From Aliiglaciecola sp. CAU 1673 (GTDB lineage Bacteria > Pseudomonadota > Gammaproteobacteria > Enterobacterales > Alteromonadaceae): 64,000 bases of DNA. Below are positions 17,707 through 26,700 of the stretch, piece by piece (position 1 is the stretch's first letter; each line of letters begins with the position of its first letter). The notes below the pieces were generated by a model. The model did no database searches and was not told where the DNA came from. It saw nothing but the letters and a program-made list of their open reading frames with translations. Made by a program: the position numbers and the translations under genes. The DNA lies in contig NZ_JARHUG010000014.1 in NCBI RefSeq assembly GCF_029223185.1, positions 1 to 64,000 of the forward strand, read 5' to 3'.

Positions 17707-19703
17707 GTCGCGGTTTTGATTTGGTTTCTGCGTTTAAGCCTGCCGGAGACCAGCCAAAGGCTATTAAATCCTTGGTGGAAGGTCTGGAAGACGGTTTGGC
17801 GTGTCAGACGCTGCTTGGTGTCACTGGCTCGGGTAAGACATTTACCATGGCCAGTGTGATTGAGAAAGTGCAGCGGCCCACGCTGATTCTGGCCCACAAC
17901 AAAACCTTGGCTGCCCAACTGTATGGAGAGATGAAAGAATTCTTCCCCAATAACGCGGTGGAATATTTCGTTTCATACTACGACTACTATCAGCCTGAAG
18001 CCTATGTGCCCACTACGGACACCTTTATTGAGAAAGATGCCTCCATTAACGATCACATAGAGCAGATGCGCTTGTCTGCCACCAAGGCCTTGATGGAGCG
18101 CCGGGATGTGGTGATTGTGTCCAGTGTGTCGGCCATCTACGGTCTTGGCGACCCCGAATCCTACATGAAAATGTTATTGCATCTGCGCCAGGGTGATCTG
18201 ATGGATCAGCGGGATATCCTGAGGCGTTTGGCGGAGCTGCAATATAGCCGCAACGATGTGAACTTTGAGCGGGGCACTTTCAGGGTGCGTGGTGACGTCA
18301 TCGATATCTTTCCTGCAGACTCCGACCGCGAAGGGATCCGGGTAGAGCTCTTCGATGAAGAAATCGAGAAGATCAGCTTGTTTGACCCGCTTACCGGCGC
18401 TATTGAAAAGTCTGTGGCCAGAGCGACCGTTTTCCCCAAGACCCATTATGTGACGCCCAGAGAGAAAATTCTCGATGCTATCGAAAAGATTAAAGTGGAG
18501 TTGGCCGAGCGGCGCGATCAGCTAAAGTCCGTGAACAAATTGATTGAAGAGCAGCGCATTGCCCAGCGCACCCAGTTTGATATCGAAATGATGTTGGAAC
18601 TCGGCTATTGCTCGGGTATTGAAAACTACTCACGTTACCTGTCGGGGCGCGCACCGGGCGAACCACCGCCGACCTTACTGGATTATTTCCCTGCCGATGG
18701 TCTTTTGTTTATCGATGAATCCCATGTCACCGTATCCCAGGTCGGAGCCATGTATAAGGGCGATCGTTCACGTAAGGAAACCTTGGTGGAGTATGGTTTC
18801 AGACTGCCCTCGGCACTGGACAACAGGCCACTGAAGTTTGAGGAATTCGAGCAGATTTCGCCGCAAACCATTTATGTTTCGGCGACACCAGGGAAATATG
18901 AACTGGAGAAATCCGGCGGTGATATAGTGGAGCAGGTGGTGCGTCCTACCGGCCTTCTCGATCCGGTGTTGGAAGTGCGCCCGGTGGCGACTCAGGTCGA
19001 TGATCTGCTCTCCGAGATTAAACTAAGAGCGGCCCAGGATGAGCGGGTGCTGGTCACTACCCTGACCAAACGCATGGCTGAGGATCTCAGTGATTATCTG
19101 GACGAACATGGTGTAAGAGTGCGTTATTTGCACTCAGACATTGATACCGTTGAGCGTATTGAGATCATCCGGGATCTGCGGATGGGCAAGTTTGATGCAC
19201 TGGTTGGTATAAACCTGTTGCGTGAAGGCTTGGATATGCCGGAAGTGTCTTTGGTCGCTATTCTGGATGCTGACAAGGAGGGCTTTTTGCGTTCCGATCG
19301 TTCACTGATCCAAACCATTGGACGGGCAGCCAGGCATATCAATGGCAGAGCCATTTTGTACGCCGATAAAATCACCGGCTCCATGCAGCGGGCCATGGAT
19401 GAGACAGAAAGGCGCCGCGAGAAGCAGCAGGCCCATAACCTGGCGAATGGCATCCAGCCGACCAGGCTGTATAAGCCTATCACCGATATTATGGATCTGG
19501 GCGAATCTGGTGCGGTGAAGTTAAGAAAAGTGGCCGAAGGCAAGAAAGCTTACTCTGCGCTCAGTGCCGAAAAGTTGCTGCAGGAAATTGGACGCCTGGA
19601 AGGCAAGATGTTTGAGCTCGCCAGGAATCTGGAATTCGAACAGGCGGCCGCCCTTCGCGATGAAATAGAAGCCATGCGCCGGCAAATGGTAGCGCTGTCT
19701 TAG
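17703..19703 (+). CDS. uvrB: Excinuclease ABC subunit B
   Basis: A 666-residue DNA-damage-verification helicase of nucleotide excision repair. Walker [13 protein letters not shown] (about residues 39-50), the beta-hairpin [12 protein letters not shown] that inserts behind the lesion, DEAD-like FIDESH, helicase motif [17 protein letters not shown] and the C-terminal UVR motif ([25 protein letters not shown] region) that binds UvrC are all present. The start ATG overlaps the MATE stop; longer in-frame extension is inside the MATE gene and was rejected. No LexA box is visible upstream. It overlaps the next gene tail-to-tail by 4 bases. Confidence 0.98.
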   Translation: MSRGFDLVSAFKPAGDQPKAIKSLVEGLEDGLACQTLLGVTGSGKTFTMASVIEKVQRPTLILAHNKTLAAQLYGEMKEFFPNNAVEYFVSYYDYYQPEAYVPTTDTFIEKDASINDHIEQMRLSATKALMERRDVVIVSSVSAIYGLGDPESYMKMLLHLRQGDLMDQRDILRRLAELQYSRNDVNFERGTFRVRGDVIDIFPADSDREGIRVELFDEEIEKISLFDPLTGAIEKSVARATVFPKTHYVTPREKILDAIEKIKVELAERRDQLKSVNKLIEEQRIAQRTQFDIEMMLELGYCSGIENYSRYLSGRAPGEPPPTLLDYFPADGLLFIDESHVTVSQVGAMYKGDRSRKETLVEYGFRLPSALDNRPLKFEEFEQISPQTIYVSATPGKYELEKSGGDIVEQVVRPTGLLDPVLEVRPVATQVDDLLSEIKLRAAQDERVLVTTLTKRMAEDLSDYLDEHGVRVRYLHSDIDTVERIEIIRDLRMGKFDALVGINLLREGLDMPEVSLVAILDADKEGFLRSDRSLIQTIGRAARHINGRAILYADKITGSMQRAMDETERRREKQQAHNLANGIQPTRLYKPITDIMDLGESGAVKLRKVAEGKKAYSALSAEKLLQEIGRLEGKMFELARNLEFEQAAALRDEIEAMRRQMVALS

Positions 19704-20479
19704 AAGTACTTAGGATAGCGATTATCTATATGCTGTAATTCGCCCTCAATGACCATTTGCAGATAGGCTTCCTGCAACTTATTGATGAGGGCCTGCGCTA
19801 CCGATTTTTTGCTGATGCCGAAATACACAGGTTCGCTGTATATTTCCAACGGATGGATATCTATCAGCTGATATGAAGGATCATTGGCCAGCTGATAGGC
19901 AAGGTGAGAGGTTTCCATAAAAAAGCCGTCAGCGCGGCCTTTAATCACCATGTCGATGCGGCGCATATCCAGGATCAAGGGCACCAACGCGTCGCTGAGC
20001 TCTTTGTTTTGGGCAAGTACTTCTTCCATACCTTGTCCCAAATACGTTCCCCGTTGATGGATCAACACCGCGTCCAGCATCTGCATGTCTTGCCAGGTGG
20101 AGACCATGGGCAGAGCACCTTTGCGACTGACCAAGCGTAAAGTCTCGACCCGCTGAGGGCCGATAAAGTGGATATAATCGCGCCGATCATCGATATCGGA
20201 CAGGTTGAGCATCATATCCAGCTCCCCTTCACGCAGCATCTTCAGGCCTCTCGCCCAAGGCACGTTAATAAAGCGAGCCTCGCAGCCCACTCGTTTTAAG
20301 AGAGCTTCGCTGTAATCCACATCCATCCCCTGCCAGCTACTGTCTTCCTGCTGCATGGCTTGTGGCGGAAATTCAAACATACGCACTCTCAGCTCGCAGG
20401 CGTTTAGTGCGTTGTGAAAAACACTGAGGAATATTGCCAAGGTAAGCAAAAAGGGGGGAAATGACATCTTCAACTTCAT
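19700..20479 (-). CDS. Periplasmic solute-binding protein (family 3-like)
   Basis: A 259-residue secreted protein: signal peptide [19 protein letters not shown]... ending near NACE, then an amino-acid-type periplasmic binding fold ([70 protein letters not shown]). No ABC permease or ATPase is adjacent, so it may act as a sensory or orphan binding protein. It is divergent from a LysR regulator across a region containing a clean palindrome (20535-20555), which suggests that this regulator controls it. Ligand unknown. Confidence 0.75.
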   Translation of the reverse strand: MKLKMSFPPFLLTLAIFLSVFHNALNACELRVRMFEFPPQAMQQEDSSWQGMDVDYSEALLKRVGCEARFINVPWARGLKMLREGELDMMLNLSDIDDRRDYIHFIGPQRVETLRLVSRKGALPMVSTWQDMQMLDAVLIHQRGTYLGQGMEEVLAQNKELSDALVPLILDMRRIDMVIKGRADGFFMETSHLAYQLANDPSYQLIDIHPLEIYSEPVYFGISKKSVAQALINKLQEAYLQMVIEGELQHIDNRYPKYF

Positions 20480-20534
20480 TGCAAGAGGAATATACCTTTC
20501 AATCCTGGTACCGGGTAACGTCTACACATCTTGT

Positions 20535-20555
20535 CTTTGTCAAATCCTGACAAAG
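20535..20555. promoter_or_regulatory. Palindromic operator candidate between SBP and LysR genes
   Basis: CTTTGTCA-AATCC-TGACAAAG: perfect 8-bp arms with a 5-base spacer, 56 bases upstream of the solute-binding gene and about 200 upstream of the LysR gene. It contains T-N11-A (20538/20550) as expected for a LysR-type recognition site. A TATAAT at 20721-20726 is a likely -10 box of the LysR gene. Confidence 0.6.
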
Positions 20556-20756
20556 TGCACATCTGTCTCAGCATACCCAGGCTTTGCTCTGCTGAACAGC
20601 GAAAAGACAAATTTGTTAGGCAAATTCCAGCGCAAATAGGGCCTCAAGTGCTTCATCTCAAAGGAATGACAAAAATTATGCCTTTTTTGTTGTTTGCCAG
20701 TAATGATAAAAGGGGTGTAGTATAATTCAGCATACCTATAACAAGATCTGAGACCC

Positions 20757-21671
20757 ATGCTAAACAGACTGCAAGAATCCGACATAAAGCTGCTGCGCGT
20801 ATTCTACGCCGTGGCATCCTGTAACGGTTTTACTGCTGCGGAGCCGGTACTTCGCATGCAAAGACCCAATATCAGCGCCGCTATTAAAAAGTTGGAAGAG
20901 CGTCTGGATTTGGTGCTATGCCATCGCGGTCGCGGCGGGTTTCAGATGACCAAAGAAGGTGAGGTGGTTTTTCAGGAAACCAAGCGCATCTTCAATTCCT
21001 TCGATAACTTTGTTTTTAACCTTAAAAGTCTGCACGATGATTTTTCCGGACATATTACCCTGGTGATGATGGCCAATTTGCCCGATGCGCTGATACTGGC
21101 AATCAGCAAGGCCGTGAAAAGCACCATGCAGAAGTTTGAGGACATTCATTTCAATATTCAAACCCGCTTGTATAACGAAGTGGAGCATGTGGCGCTGTCT
21201 GGTGAATGTCATCTGGTGGTATCCAGCTACGATATGGTCAAGCCGGAGTCCTTGGTATTTCATTCCCTTGGCGTGTCAAACATGGGACGCTTGTATTGTC
21301 ATGAGTCTCATCCCCTGGCCAAGTATCAGGATGCACTGCCCGAAAAGGTCAGATTAGAGGACTACTCCAGTATCGGCATTACCGGCATGTCTTCAGCCAA
21401 TTACATCGGCGAAAACCAGCGCATGGCCATTCACACCTTCTCCGATTCCTTTGAGTCCTGTTTGAGTGCGGTCTTAACCGGCAATTATCTGGGACTGTTG
21501 CCCGATAATATGGTCGGGGAGAGGGGCAAAGCCCTGGGACTGGTCCCGGTTGGCGGCAAAGAGTTTGAATTCAAACATGAGCTTTTTGCCATCAACGGCA
21601 AAAACACCATTCTTAACCCTGTACTGAAACACTGTGTCAGGGAAATCGCCTATTTTGCCCAGCAGGGCTAG
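20757..21671 (+). CDS. LysR family transcriptional regulator
   Basis: A 304-residue LTTR. The N-terminal winged helix (residues ~10-68: LLRVFYAVASCNGFTAAEPVL...PNISAAIKKLEERL) is followed by a linker helix and a type-2 periplasmic-binding-like effector domain (~95-300). Divergent from the solute-binding protein gene, which is probably its target. The effector is unknown. The first helix has AAEPVLRMQRP in place of the usual A-x3-L-x2-S/TQ-P, a mild departure of the recognition helix from most LTTRs. It ends before a strong hairpin at 21679-21708. Confidence 0.9.
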   Translation: MLNRLQESDIKLLRVFYAVASCNGFTAAEPVLRMQRPNISAAIKKLEERLDLVLCHRGRGGFQMTKEGEVVFQETKRIFNSFDNFVFNLKSLHDDFSGHITLVMMANLPDALILAISKAVKSTMQKFEDIHFNIQTRLYNEVEHVALSGECHLVVSSYDMVKPESLVFHSLGVSNMGRLYCHESHPLAKYQDALPEKVRLEDYSSIGITGMSSANYIGENQRMAIHTFSDSFESCLSAVLTGNYLGLLPDNMVGERGKALGLVPVGGKEFEFKHELFAINGKNTILNPVLKHCVREIAYFAQQG

Positions 21672-21678
21672 ATAGCCG

Positions 21679-21708
21679 CACAGTCCTCCTTTACCTGGGA
21701 GGACTGTG
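21679..21708. terminator. Hairpin between convergent LysR and queC genes
   Basis: Perfect 11-bp stem CACAGTCCTCC / GGAGGACTGTG with an 8-base loop. Only short T tracts follow (TTGTCC on plus; none strong on minus), so it is a probable but not classical intrinsic terminator. Confidence 0.6.
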
Positions 21709-21715
21709 ATTGTCC

Positions 21716-22375
21716 TTATACTTCATATTCCAGAGGATCGCTGACACCGTTTATTCTGAAGGCTTCCAGACGCTCGTCGCACGCTCCGCATTTTCCGCAG
21801 GCTTTCTCCCTGCCGTTATAACAAGTCCAGGTTTTGCTGTAATCCAGCCCCATCGCCAGGCCATCGGCGAGGATCTCAATTTTACTGTCGTTCAGATAAG
21901 GCGTAACAATTTCCACTGGCTCGTAATTAGCAATAGCGCAGACATCATTCATCCTTTTTACAAACTCGGGGCGGCAGTCAGGATAAATAGTGTGATCGCC
22001 GGAATGGGCGCCATAGTAAACTTTGTTTGCACCCAGTGAGACCGCATAGCCTACTGCCAGCGACAACAGGATCATATTGCGGTTTGGCACCACGGTACTT
22101 TTCATATTGTCTTCGGCGTAGTGGCCCTCTGGCACGTCAATATCATCGGTTAGAGAGGAGCCGGCCAGAATGCCGTTGATGGAACGAATATCGATAACCT
22201 TGTGAGAAATGCCCAACTCCTGACATACCTTGGCGGCATAGTCGATTTCCTTACAATGGCGTTGCCCGTAATCGAACGTCAGGGCATACACGTCATGGCC
22301 CTGCCGAAATGCCTTGTTTAAAACGGTAAAAGAATCCATACCGCCTGAAAATATCACTACCACCTTTTGTGCCAT
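21716..22375 (-). CDS. queC: 7-cyano-7-deazaguanine synthase
   Basis: A 219-residue enzyme converting 7-carboxy-7-deazaguanine to preQ0 with ammonia and ATP, in the queuosine tRNA-modification pathway. N-terminal PP-loop SGGMDS binds ATP; the C-terminal zinc site uses C-x8-C-x2-C-x2-C ([19 protein letters not shown]). [10 protein letters not shown] and [19 protein letters not shown] are family signatures. Divergent from queE across only 70 bases, so the two pathway genes share a control region. No preQ1 riboswitch is visible in it. Confidence 0.97.
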   Translation of the reverse strand: MAQKVVVIFSGGMDSFTVLNKAFRQGHDVYALTFDYGQRHCKEIDYAAKVCQELGISHKVIDIRSINGILAGSSLTDDIDVPEGHYAEDNMKSTVVPNRNMILLSLAVGYAVSLGANKVYYGAHSGDHTIYPDCRPEFVKRMNDVCAIANYEPVEIVTPYLNDSKIEILADGLAMGLDYSKTWTCYNGREKACGKCGACDERLEAFRINGVSDPLEYEV

Positions 22376-22395
22376 TTGCTGTGCTTCTTTATAAT
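22367..22395 (+). promoter_or_regulatory. Possible queE promoter
   Basis: A perfect -10 TATAAT (22390-22395) lies 17 bases after a weak -35 TTGTGC (22367-22372), about 50 bases before the queE GTG codon. The -35 overlaps the first codons of divergent queC. Confidence 0.4.
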
Positions 22396-22445
22396 CGTCG
22401 GGTTGTCGATTCTAAAAGAAATTTAGCGCCCAGGAAAATCTGCCC

Positions 22446-23120
22446 GTGACCGAACTTAAGCTCAACGAAGTATTTGAATCCATTCAAGGTGAGGGCAGCT
22501 TTACTGGCGTGCCTTCCATATTTGTCCGTTTGCAGGGCTGTCCAGTGGGCTGTGCCTGGTGCGATACCAAACATACTTGGGAGATTCACCCCGAACTGGA
22601 GCAAAGCGCCGAGCAGGTATTGGCGAAAACAGCTGAGTCAGAATGTTGGTTCTCTACCACGCCGGCAGATTTGTTGGCGCTGTTTGGAAAGGAAGGTTAC
22701 CGCGCCAGGCATGTGGTGCTGACCGGTGGTGAACCGGCCATGTACGATCTTCGCGAACTGACCGCCCTGTTGTTAGAGCATGGTTACTCGGTACAAATTG
22801 AAACCAGTGGTACCTTCGATATTCAGGTGTCGCCTGGCACTTGGGTGACTCTATCGCCCAAGGTCAATATGAAAGGGGGGTACGAGGTGTTGGATCAGGC
22901 CCTTGCCCGGGCCGATGAAATTAAGCACCCGGTAGCTATGCAAAAGCATATTGAAGAGTTAGATGCATTGCTGGCGCGGCCGGCGACTAATCCGAAGGCA
23001 CTGATTTATTTACAGCCCATCAGTCAGCAAAAACGGGCTACTGAGTTGGCGGTGCAAACCTGTATTGCACGAAACTGGCGGTTATCTTTACAAACGCATA
23101 AGTTTATAGGCATCGAGTAG
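22446..23120 (+). CDS. queE: 7-carboxy-7-deazaguanine synthase
   Basis: A 224-residue radical-SAM enzyme converting 6-carboxytetrahydropterin to 7-carboxy-7-deazaguanine, the step before QueC. The cluster motif is C-x3-C-x2-C (QGCPVGCAWCDTKH), preceded by the FESIQGEGSFTGVPSIFVR signature; LTGGEPAMYD is the SAM-binding GGE motif. The length equals the E. coli-type enzyme. Starts at GTG 22446. Translation-initiation signal is weak (CAGGAAAATCTGCCC). A small NTF2-like gene follows after 21 bases. Confidence 0.96.
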   Translation: MTELKLNEVFESIQGEGSFTGVPSIFVRLQGCPVGCAWCDTKHTWEIHPELEQSAEQVLAKTAESECWFSTTPADLLALFGKEGYRARHVVLTGGEPAMYDLRELTALLLEHGYSVQIETSGTFDIQVSPGTWVTLSPKVNMKGGYEVLDQALARADEIKHPVAMQKHIEELDALLARPATNPKALIYLQPISQQKRATELAVQTCIARNWRLSLQTHKFIGIE

Positions 23121-23141
23121 ATATTCTGGAGTGAGCTTTTG

Positions 23142-23564
23142 ATGCAGCAAATGAGGGAGTTCTTTGAGCAGTATGCAACGGCCTATTCCAAAGGCGATGT
23201 GGCTGCCATTTGTGCAAAGTATCACGTACCCGTTGTTATTATCAGTGATAAGTCCAAGCAAGTGTACAGCTCAACTGAGCGTTTACAGGAGCATATTCAG
23301 GGCTGGATAGACAGGTTAAAAACAGCTGGAATAGAGCAATTTGAAGTCGATGTTCGCCAAGTGATGCCATTATCAGAAAACATTTATTTTACTTCAGTGA
23401 AATGGCATTGCAGCGATAGAAGCGGTCAGGAACTGATGGACTGCTTTTGTTCCTACACTGTGCAAAGAACAGAGCTCGGGGACTTGTCATTACTGGTCTG
23501 TGTGTTGGATGATGAAGAGCAGAAACTTGATGCACTGATAAACCGGCAAGGTAATGAAAACTAA
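23142..23564 (+). CDS. NTF2-like/SnoaL-type protein of unknown function
   Basis: A 140-residue protein with the cone-shaped NTF2/SnoaL fold signature: N-terminal helix with REFFEQYATAYSKGDVAAICAKYHVP, then SSTERLQEHIQGWIDRLK and curved-sheet strands (FEVDVRQVMPLSENIYFTSVKWHC). Such domains bind small molecules or oligomerise; a catalytic role is not evident. ATG 23142 follows GGAGTGAG. It overlaps the next gene by 11 bases, so they are probably made together. Confidence 0.7.
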   Translation: MQQMREFFEQYATAYSKGDVAAICAKYHVPVVIISDKSKQVYSSTERLQEHIQGWIDRLKTAGIEQFEVDVRQVMPLSENIYFTSVKWHCSDRSGQELMDCFCSYTVQRTELGDLSLLVCVLDDEEQKLDALINRQGNEN

Positions 23565-24420
23565 TAAAATAAAATTGGCCTTGGCCTTGGCCTTGCTAAC
23601 TGCTTTCATGCTGCCTGCCCATGCAGCTATCTGGCAGATATATTATCCCAGACCCTTGACTGCCGAAGATGAGCGTCCCAATTACCCTTTGCGGTTGTTG
23701 AGTGAAGCCCTTAATGCTACCGGGGTCAACTATAAGTTAATGCCTTCTGAACGCATCCTGTTGCAAAGCAAGGCATTAAAGCAGTTACAAGCCAATCGCG
23801 AAGTGAATGTTGTCTGGAGTATGACCGACAACCAGCGGGAGGCAGACCTTTTGCCTATTCGTATCCCCATTTACAAAGGCCTGGTAGGGGTAAGGTTGTT
23901 CTTGATTAAACCAGAGCATGAAAAGTGGTTTCAGGGGATCCGGAGTTTTGAGCAACTAACTGCCTATCGACCGGTTTCAGGACATGACTGGCCAGACACT
24001 AAGATCCTGCAAGCCAATGGTTTAGATGCGGTGACAGGGCCTGATTACGAACAATTGTTCCAGATGATGCTCGAAGGAAAGGCTGACTTTTTCCCTCGCT
24101 CTGTGGTGGAAATCTGGGATGAGTGGAAAAATCAGGAGCAACTGCAAATTGAGAGTCACTTAGCGCTCTACTATCCAACTGCTACCTATTACTTCGTCAA
24201 TAAAAACAATGTGGTATTAGCCAATTTAATTCAAAGTGGATTACAGCGCATTCTCGACAATGGCCGCTTTGAAGCGTTGTTTATGGCTGAATATGCGCCC
24301 ATGCTGGAGCAAGCAAAAATGGCAGAGCGTCGCATTTTTACCCTGGACAATCCGATATTGCCAAAGGATACGCCGGTGGCTGATAAGCGCCTGTGGTTTG
24401 ATTTGCTGCAGCAAAAATAA
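23554..24420 (+). CDS. Secreted solute-binding-like protein
   Basis: A 288-residue protein with a signal peptide (MKTNKIKLALALALLTAFMLPAHA). The mature part resembles the family of periplasmic-binding-fold proteins common in marine gammaproteobacteria: NYPLRLLSEALNATGVNYKLMPSE, VNVVWSMTDNQREADLLPIRIPIYKGLVGVRLF, FEQLTAYRPVSGHDWPDTKILQANGL, and LEGKADFFPRSVVEIWDEW. No transporter genes adjoin it. Ligand and role unknown; possibly sensory. It starts inside the NTF2-like gene and ends at a hairpin terminator. Confidence 0.7.
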   Translation: MKTNKIKLALALALLTAFMLPAHAAIWQIYYPRPLTAEDERPNYPLRLLSEALNATGVNYKLMPSERILLQSKALKQLQANREVNVVWSMTDNQREADLLPIRIPIYKGLVGVRLFLIKPEHEKWFQGIRSFEQLTAYRPVSGHDWPDTKILQANGLDAVTGPDYEQLFQMMLEGKADFFPRSVVEIWDEWKNQEQLQIESHLALYYPTATYYFVNKNNVVLANLIQSGLQRILDNGRFEALFMAEYAPMLEQAKMAERRIFTLDNPILPKDTPVADKRLWFDLLQQK

Positions 24421-24421
24421 C

Positions 24422-24447
24422 AAAAAGCCGGCGCAAGCCGACTTTTT
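24422..24447. terminator. Terminator between SBP-like gene and dacA
   Basis: AAAAAGCCGGC-GCAA-GCCGACTTTTT: 11-bp stem with one G-U type mismatch and T5, usable in both directions for the convergent genes. Confidence 0.85.
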
Positions 24448-24462
24448 GTGTTCTGGCGGGGA

Positions 24463-25635
24463 TTAACTTTCGCTGCTAAATTGCAATTTAACGTAGTCCA
24501 CCAAACGCTTAAACAGACCGCCTTCTTCTACTTCCTGCAAGGTCACCAGCGGGTAGGATGCAACGTCTTCACCTTCAAGCTGCAGGTACAAGGTACCGAC
24601 CACTTCACCTTTGGCTAAAGGTGCTTCCAGCTTTTTATTCAGCTCAAAGTTAGCTTGCAGGTTCTTACGCTGACCTCTTGGGATGGTAATAGGGGTATCA
24701 CCAATTACGCCCAATTCAACAGTGTCACGATCGCCCATATAAATGGGGTGAGAAACAAAGCTCTCGCCGGCTTTATAGGGCACAACGGTCTCGTAGAAGC
24801 GGAAACCGAACTTCAGTAACTTGCGGTTTTCCTCTTTGCGGGTGCGCTCACTGTTAGTGCCCATTACCACCGATACCAAACGCATGTCATCCTGCACTGC
24901 AGAGGTGATCAGGCTGTAGCCCGCTTCACTGGTGTGGCCGGTTTTTACGCCATCCACTGCCAGGCTCTTGTCCCACAGCAGGCTGTTTCTGTTGTATTGC
25001 TTGATACCGTTGTAGGTAAACTCTTTCTCCGAGTATATTTTGTAGACTTCTTGCGTGTCGTGGATCATGGCGGCAGAGAGCAGTGCCATGTCTCTTGGGG
25101 TGGTGTAGTGCTCAGGATCATCCAGACCGTGACTGTTAACGAAATGGCTGCCGGTCATACCGATTTTTTCAGCATAGGCATTCATCAGATTGGCGAAGGC
25201 TTCTTCACTTCCTGCAATATGCTCGGCCATGGCCACACAGGCATCGTTGCCAGACTGGATCATGATGCCGCGCATCAGGTCGGATACTTTGACCTGGGTT
25301 CCCACTTCCACAAACATTTTAGAGGAGTCAGGAAAGTTCTTGGCCCACGCGTTTTCGGAGATAGACACCATGTCATTCATGGTGATCTTGCCACTCTTTA
25401 TCTCCTGACCAATCACATAAGCGGTCATGATTTTGGTCAAACTGGCCGGCGCCAGGCGAATGTCTGCATTTGACTCTGCAATCACCTTGCCGGTGGCGTA
25501 GTCCATCAGCACGTAACCTTTAGCGGCCACGTCGGGCGCGCTTGGCACCACCACGGCAGCTTGTGTGAAGGTGAAGGAGAAGCAAAATAGAAGGCCGAAG
25601 AAGAACTTGCTAAATAGTCTGTTGGAGTGTCGCAT
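24463..25635 (-). CDS. dacA: D-alanyl-D-alanine carboxypeptidase (PBP5/6 type)
   Basis: A 390-residue periplasmic enzyme that removes the terminal D-Ala from peptidoglycan pentapeptides. Signal peptide (to ~residue 26), then the SxxK motif at Ser65-Lys68 (ASLTKIM), SGN at 128-130 and KTG at 231-233 (VDGVKTGHTSEAG), followed by the C-terminal beta domain and an amphipathic membrane-anchoring helix (GGLFKRLVDYVKLQF). It is the last gene of the minus-strand wall block. The usual downstream ybeD-lipB-lipA genes are absent here. Confidence 0.96.
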   Translation of the reverse strand: MRHSNRLFSKFFFGLLFCFSFTFTQAAVVVPSAPDVAAKGYVLMDYATGKVIAESNADIRLAPASLTKIMTAYVIGQEIKSGKITMNDMVSISENAWAKNFPDSSKMFVEVGTQVKVSDLMRGIMIQSGNDACVAMAEHIAGSEEAFANLMNAYAEKIGMTGSHFVNSHGLDDPEHYTTPRDMALLSAAMIHDTQEVYKIYSEKEFTYNGIKQYNRNSLLWDKSLAVDGVKTGHTSEAGYSLITSAVQDDMRLVSVVMGTNSERTRKEENRKLLKFGFRFYETVVPYKAGESFVSHPIYMGDRDTVELGVIGDTPITIPRGQRKNLQANFELNKKLEAPLAKGEVVGTLYLQLEGEDVASYPLVTLQEVEEGGLFKRLVDYVKLQFSSES

Positions 25636-25797
25636 TATCCGTCCACTTTAATTGTTATCGATCTCGAAGATGTCCTGTTGGCTGCATTTTTAACCAATTT
25701 GCCAGGGTAGGCAGGCAGTTATCAATGCGGCCACGAAAGCGTGAGACAATATATCATTAATTGAAGTTCCTGTGCCCAGGGACAGTGCGAATTTCTT

Positions 25798-26691
25798 TTA
25801 GCCTAAGGGCGCAGGATGGTGCGGAGCATAAAGGGTGTATGCACTGCTATAACCGCTTTTTTTCAACTCTGATAGCAGTTTGTTGGCCTGATGCTCGTCG
25901 TTCAGGGGACCGAGGCGCAGGCGGTAGATGCCGTTTTCCATAGGCAGGTGATAGGGAACCCGGTAAAGGCTCTCTAATCCCTTTGCCAATTGTTGCACTT
26001 TATTTCTGTCGCTAAGCGCCGCTACCTGAATAAACAAGGCTTTGCCGTTGCTTACCGGTTTGGTTTCGACGAAGGGTTCTGGTGCCGAAATTGCTCCCAT
26101 CATCACCGACCCGTTTTGCGCGGTGGTGACGGCAGGCGTCACTTGCCCGGCGATATAGGTGGTACCGTCTTGCTCTACATGGATGGCTTCGATACGCACT
26201 TTGGCGGTACCTGTTTTCAGCATATCCAGTTTTTTTGCCGCCACGTAGGAGAGGTCGATAATGCGGTTACCGTGGAACGGCCCCCTGTCGTTTACTCTGA
26301 CGATGGCTTGCTGATTGTTGGCCAGGTTGGTGACTCTGACAAAAGTAGGCAGGGGTAAGGTCTTATGCGCCGCCGTCATGCTGTACATATCATAGGTTTC
26401 GCCGTTAGAGGTATGGTAACCATGAAATTTCTGGCCATACCAAGAGGCTTCACCTTCGGCGATGTAGTCCCGGCCATCCTGCATCGGATAGTAACTAATG
26501 CCGTAGACCTTATAGGAGTTATGCTTACGCTTTTCCGGCGCAATATAGTGAGGTTTGGCATCATGCAATGATATCTGGCCGGGCAATCGTTCCGGGGCAG
26601 AGTCATGTCGCTGGCTATATCGGCCAGAGGGCTCATGGGTGGCACAACCGGCCAAAATCAACAGGGAAAGCGCACAGGCAACTGGTTTCAT
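25798..26691 (-). CDS. rlpA: Septal ring lytic transglycosylase/lipoprotein RlpA
   Basis: A 297-residue lipoprotein: lipobox LLILAGC near residue 17, a double-psi beta-barrel domain (~75-165; EGEASWYGQKFHGYHTSNGETYDMYSMTAAHKTLPL, VRVNDRGPFHGNRIIDLS) with the catalytic-type Asp in NDRGPF, and a C-terminal SPOR domain (~215-290) that targets denuded glycan at division sites. In Pseudomonas RlpA is a lytic transglycosylase. It lies nine bases after rodA and 160 bases before dacA. Confidence 0.94.
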   Translation of the reverse strand: MKPVACALSLLILAGCATHEPSGRYSQRHDSAPERLPGQISLHDAKPHYIAPEKRKHNSYKVYGISYYPMQDGRDYIAEGEASWYGQKFHGYHTSNGETYDMYSMTAAHKTLPLPTFVRVTNLANNQQAIVRVNDRGPFHGNRIIDLSYVAAKKLDMLKTGTAKVRIEAIHVEQDGTTYIAGQVTPAVTTAQNGSVMMGAISAPEPFVETKPVSNGKALFIQVAALSDRNKVQQLAKGLESLYRVPYHLPMENGIYRLRLGPLNDEHQANKLLSELKKSGYSSAYTLYAPHHPAPLG

Positions 26692-26700
26692 GATGATTGG

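Noticed and set aside
20540-20785. 81-codon minus-strand frame between the SBP and LysR genes
   Set aside because: It overlaps the palindrome and the LysR start, and has no recognisable product.
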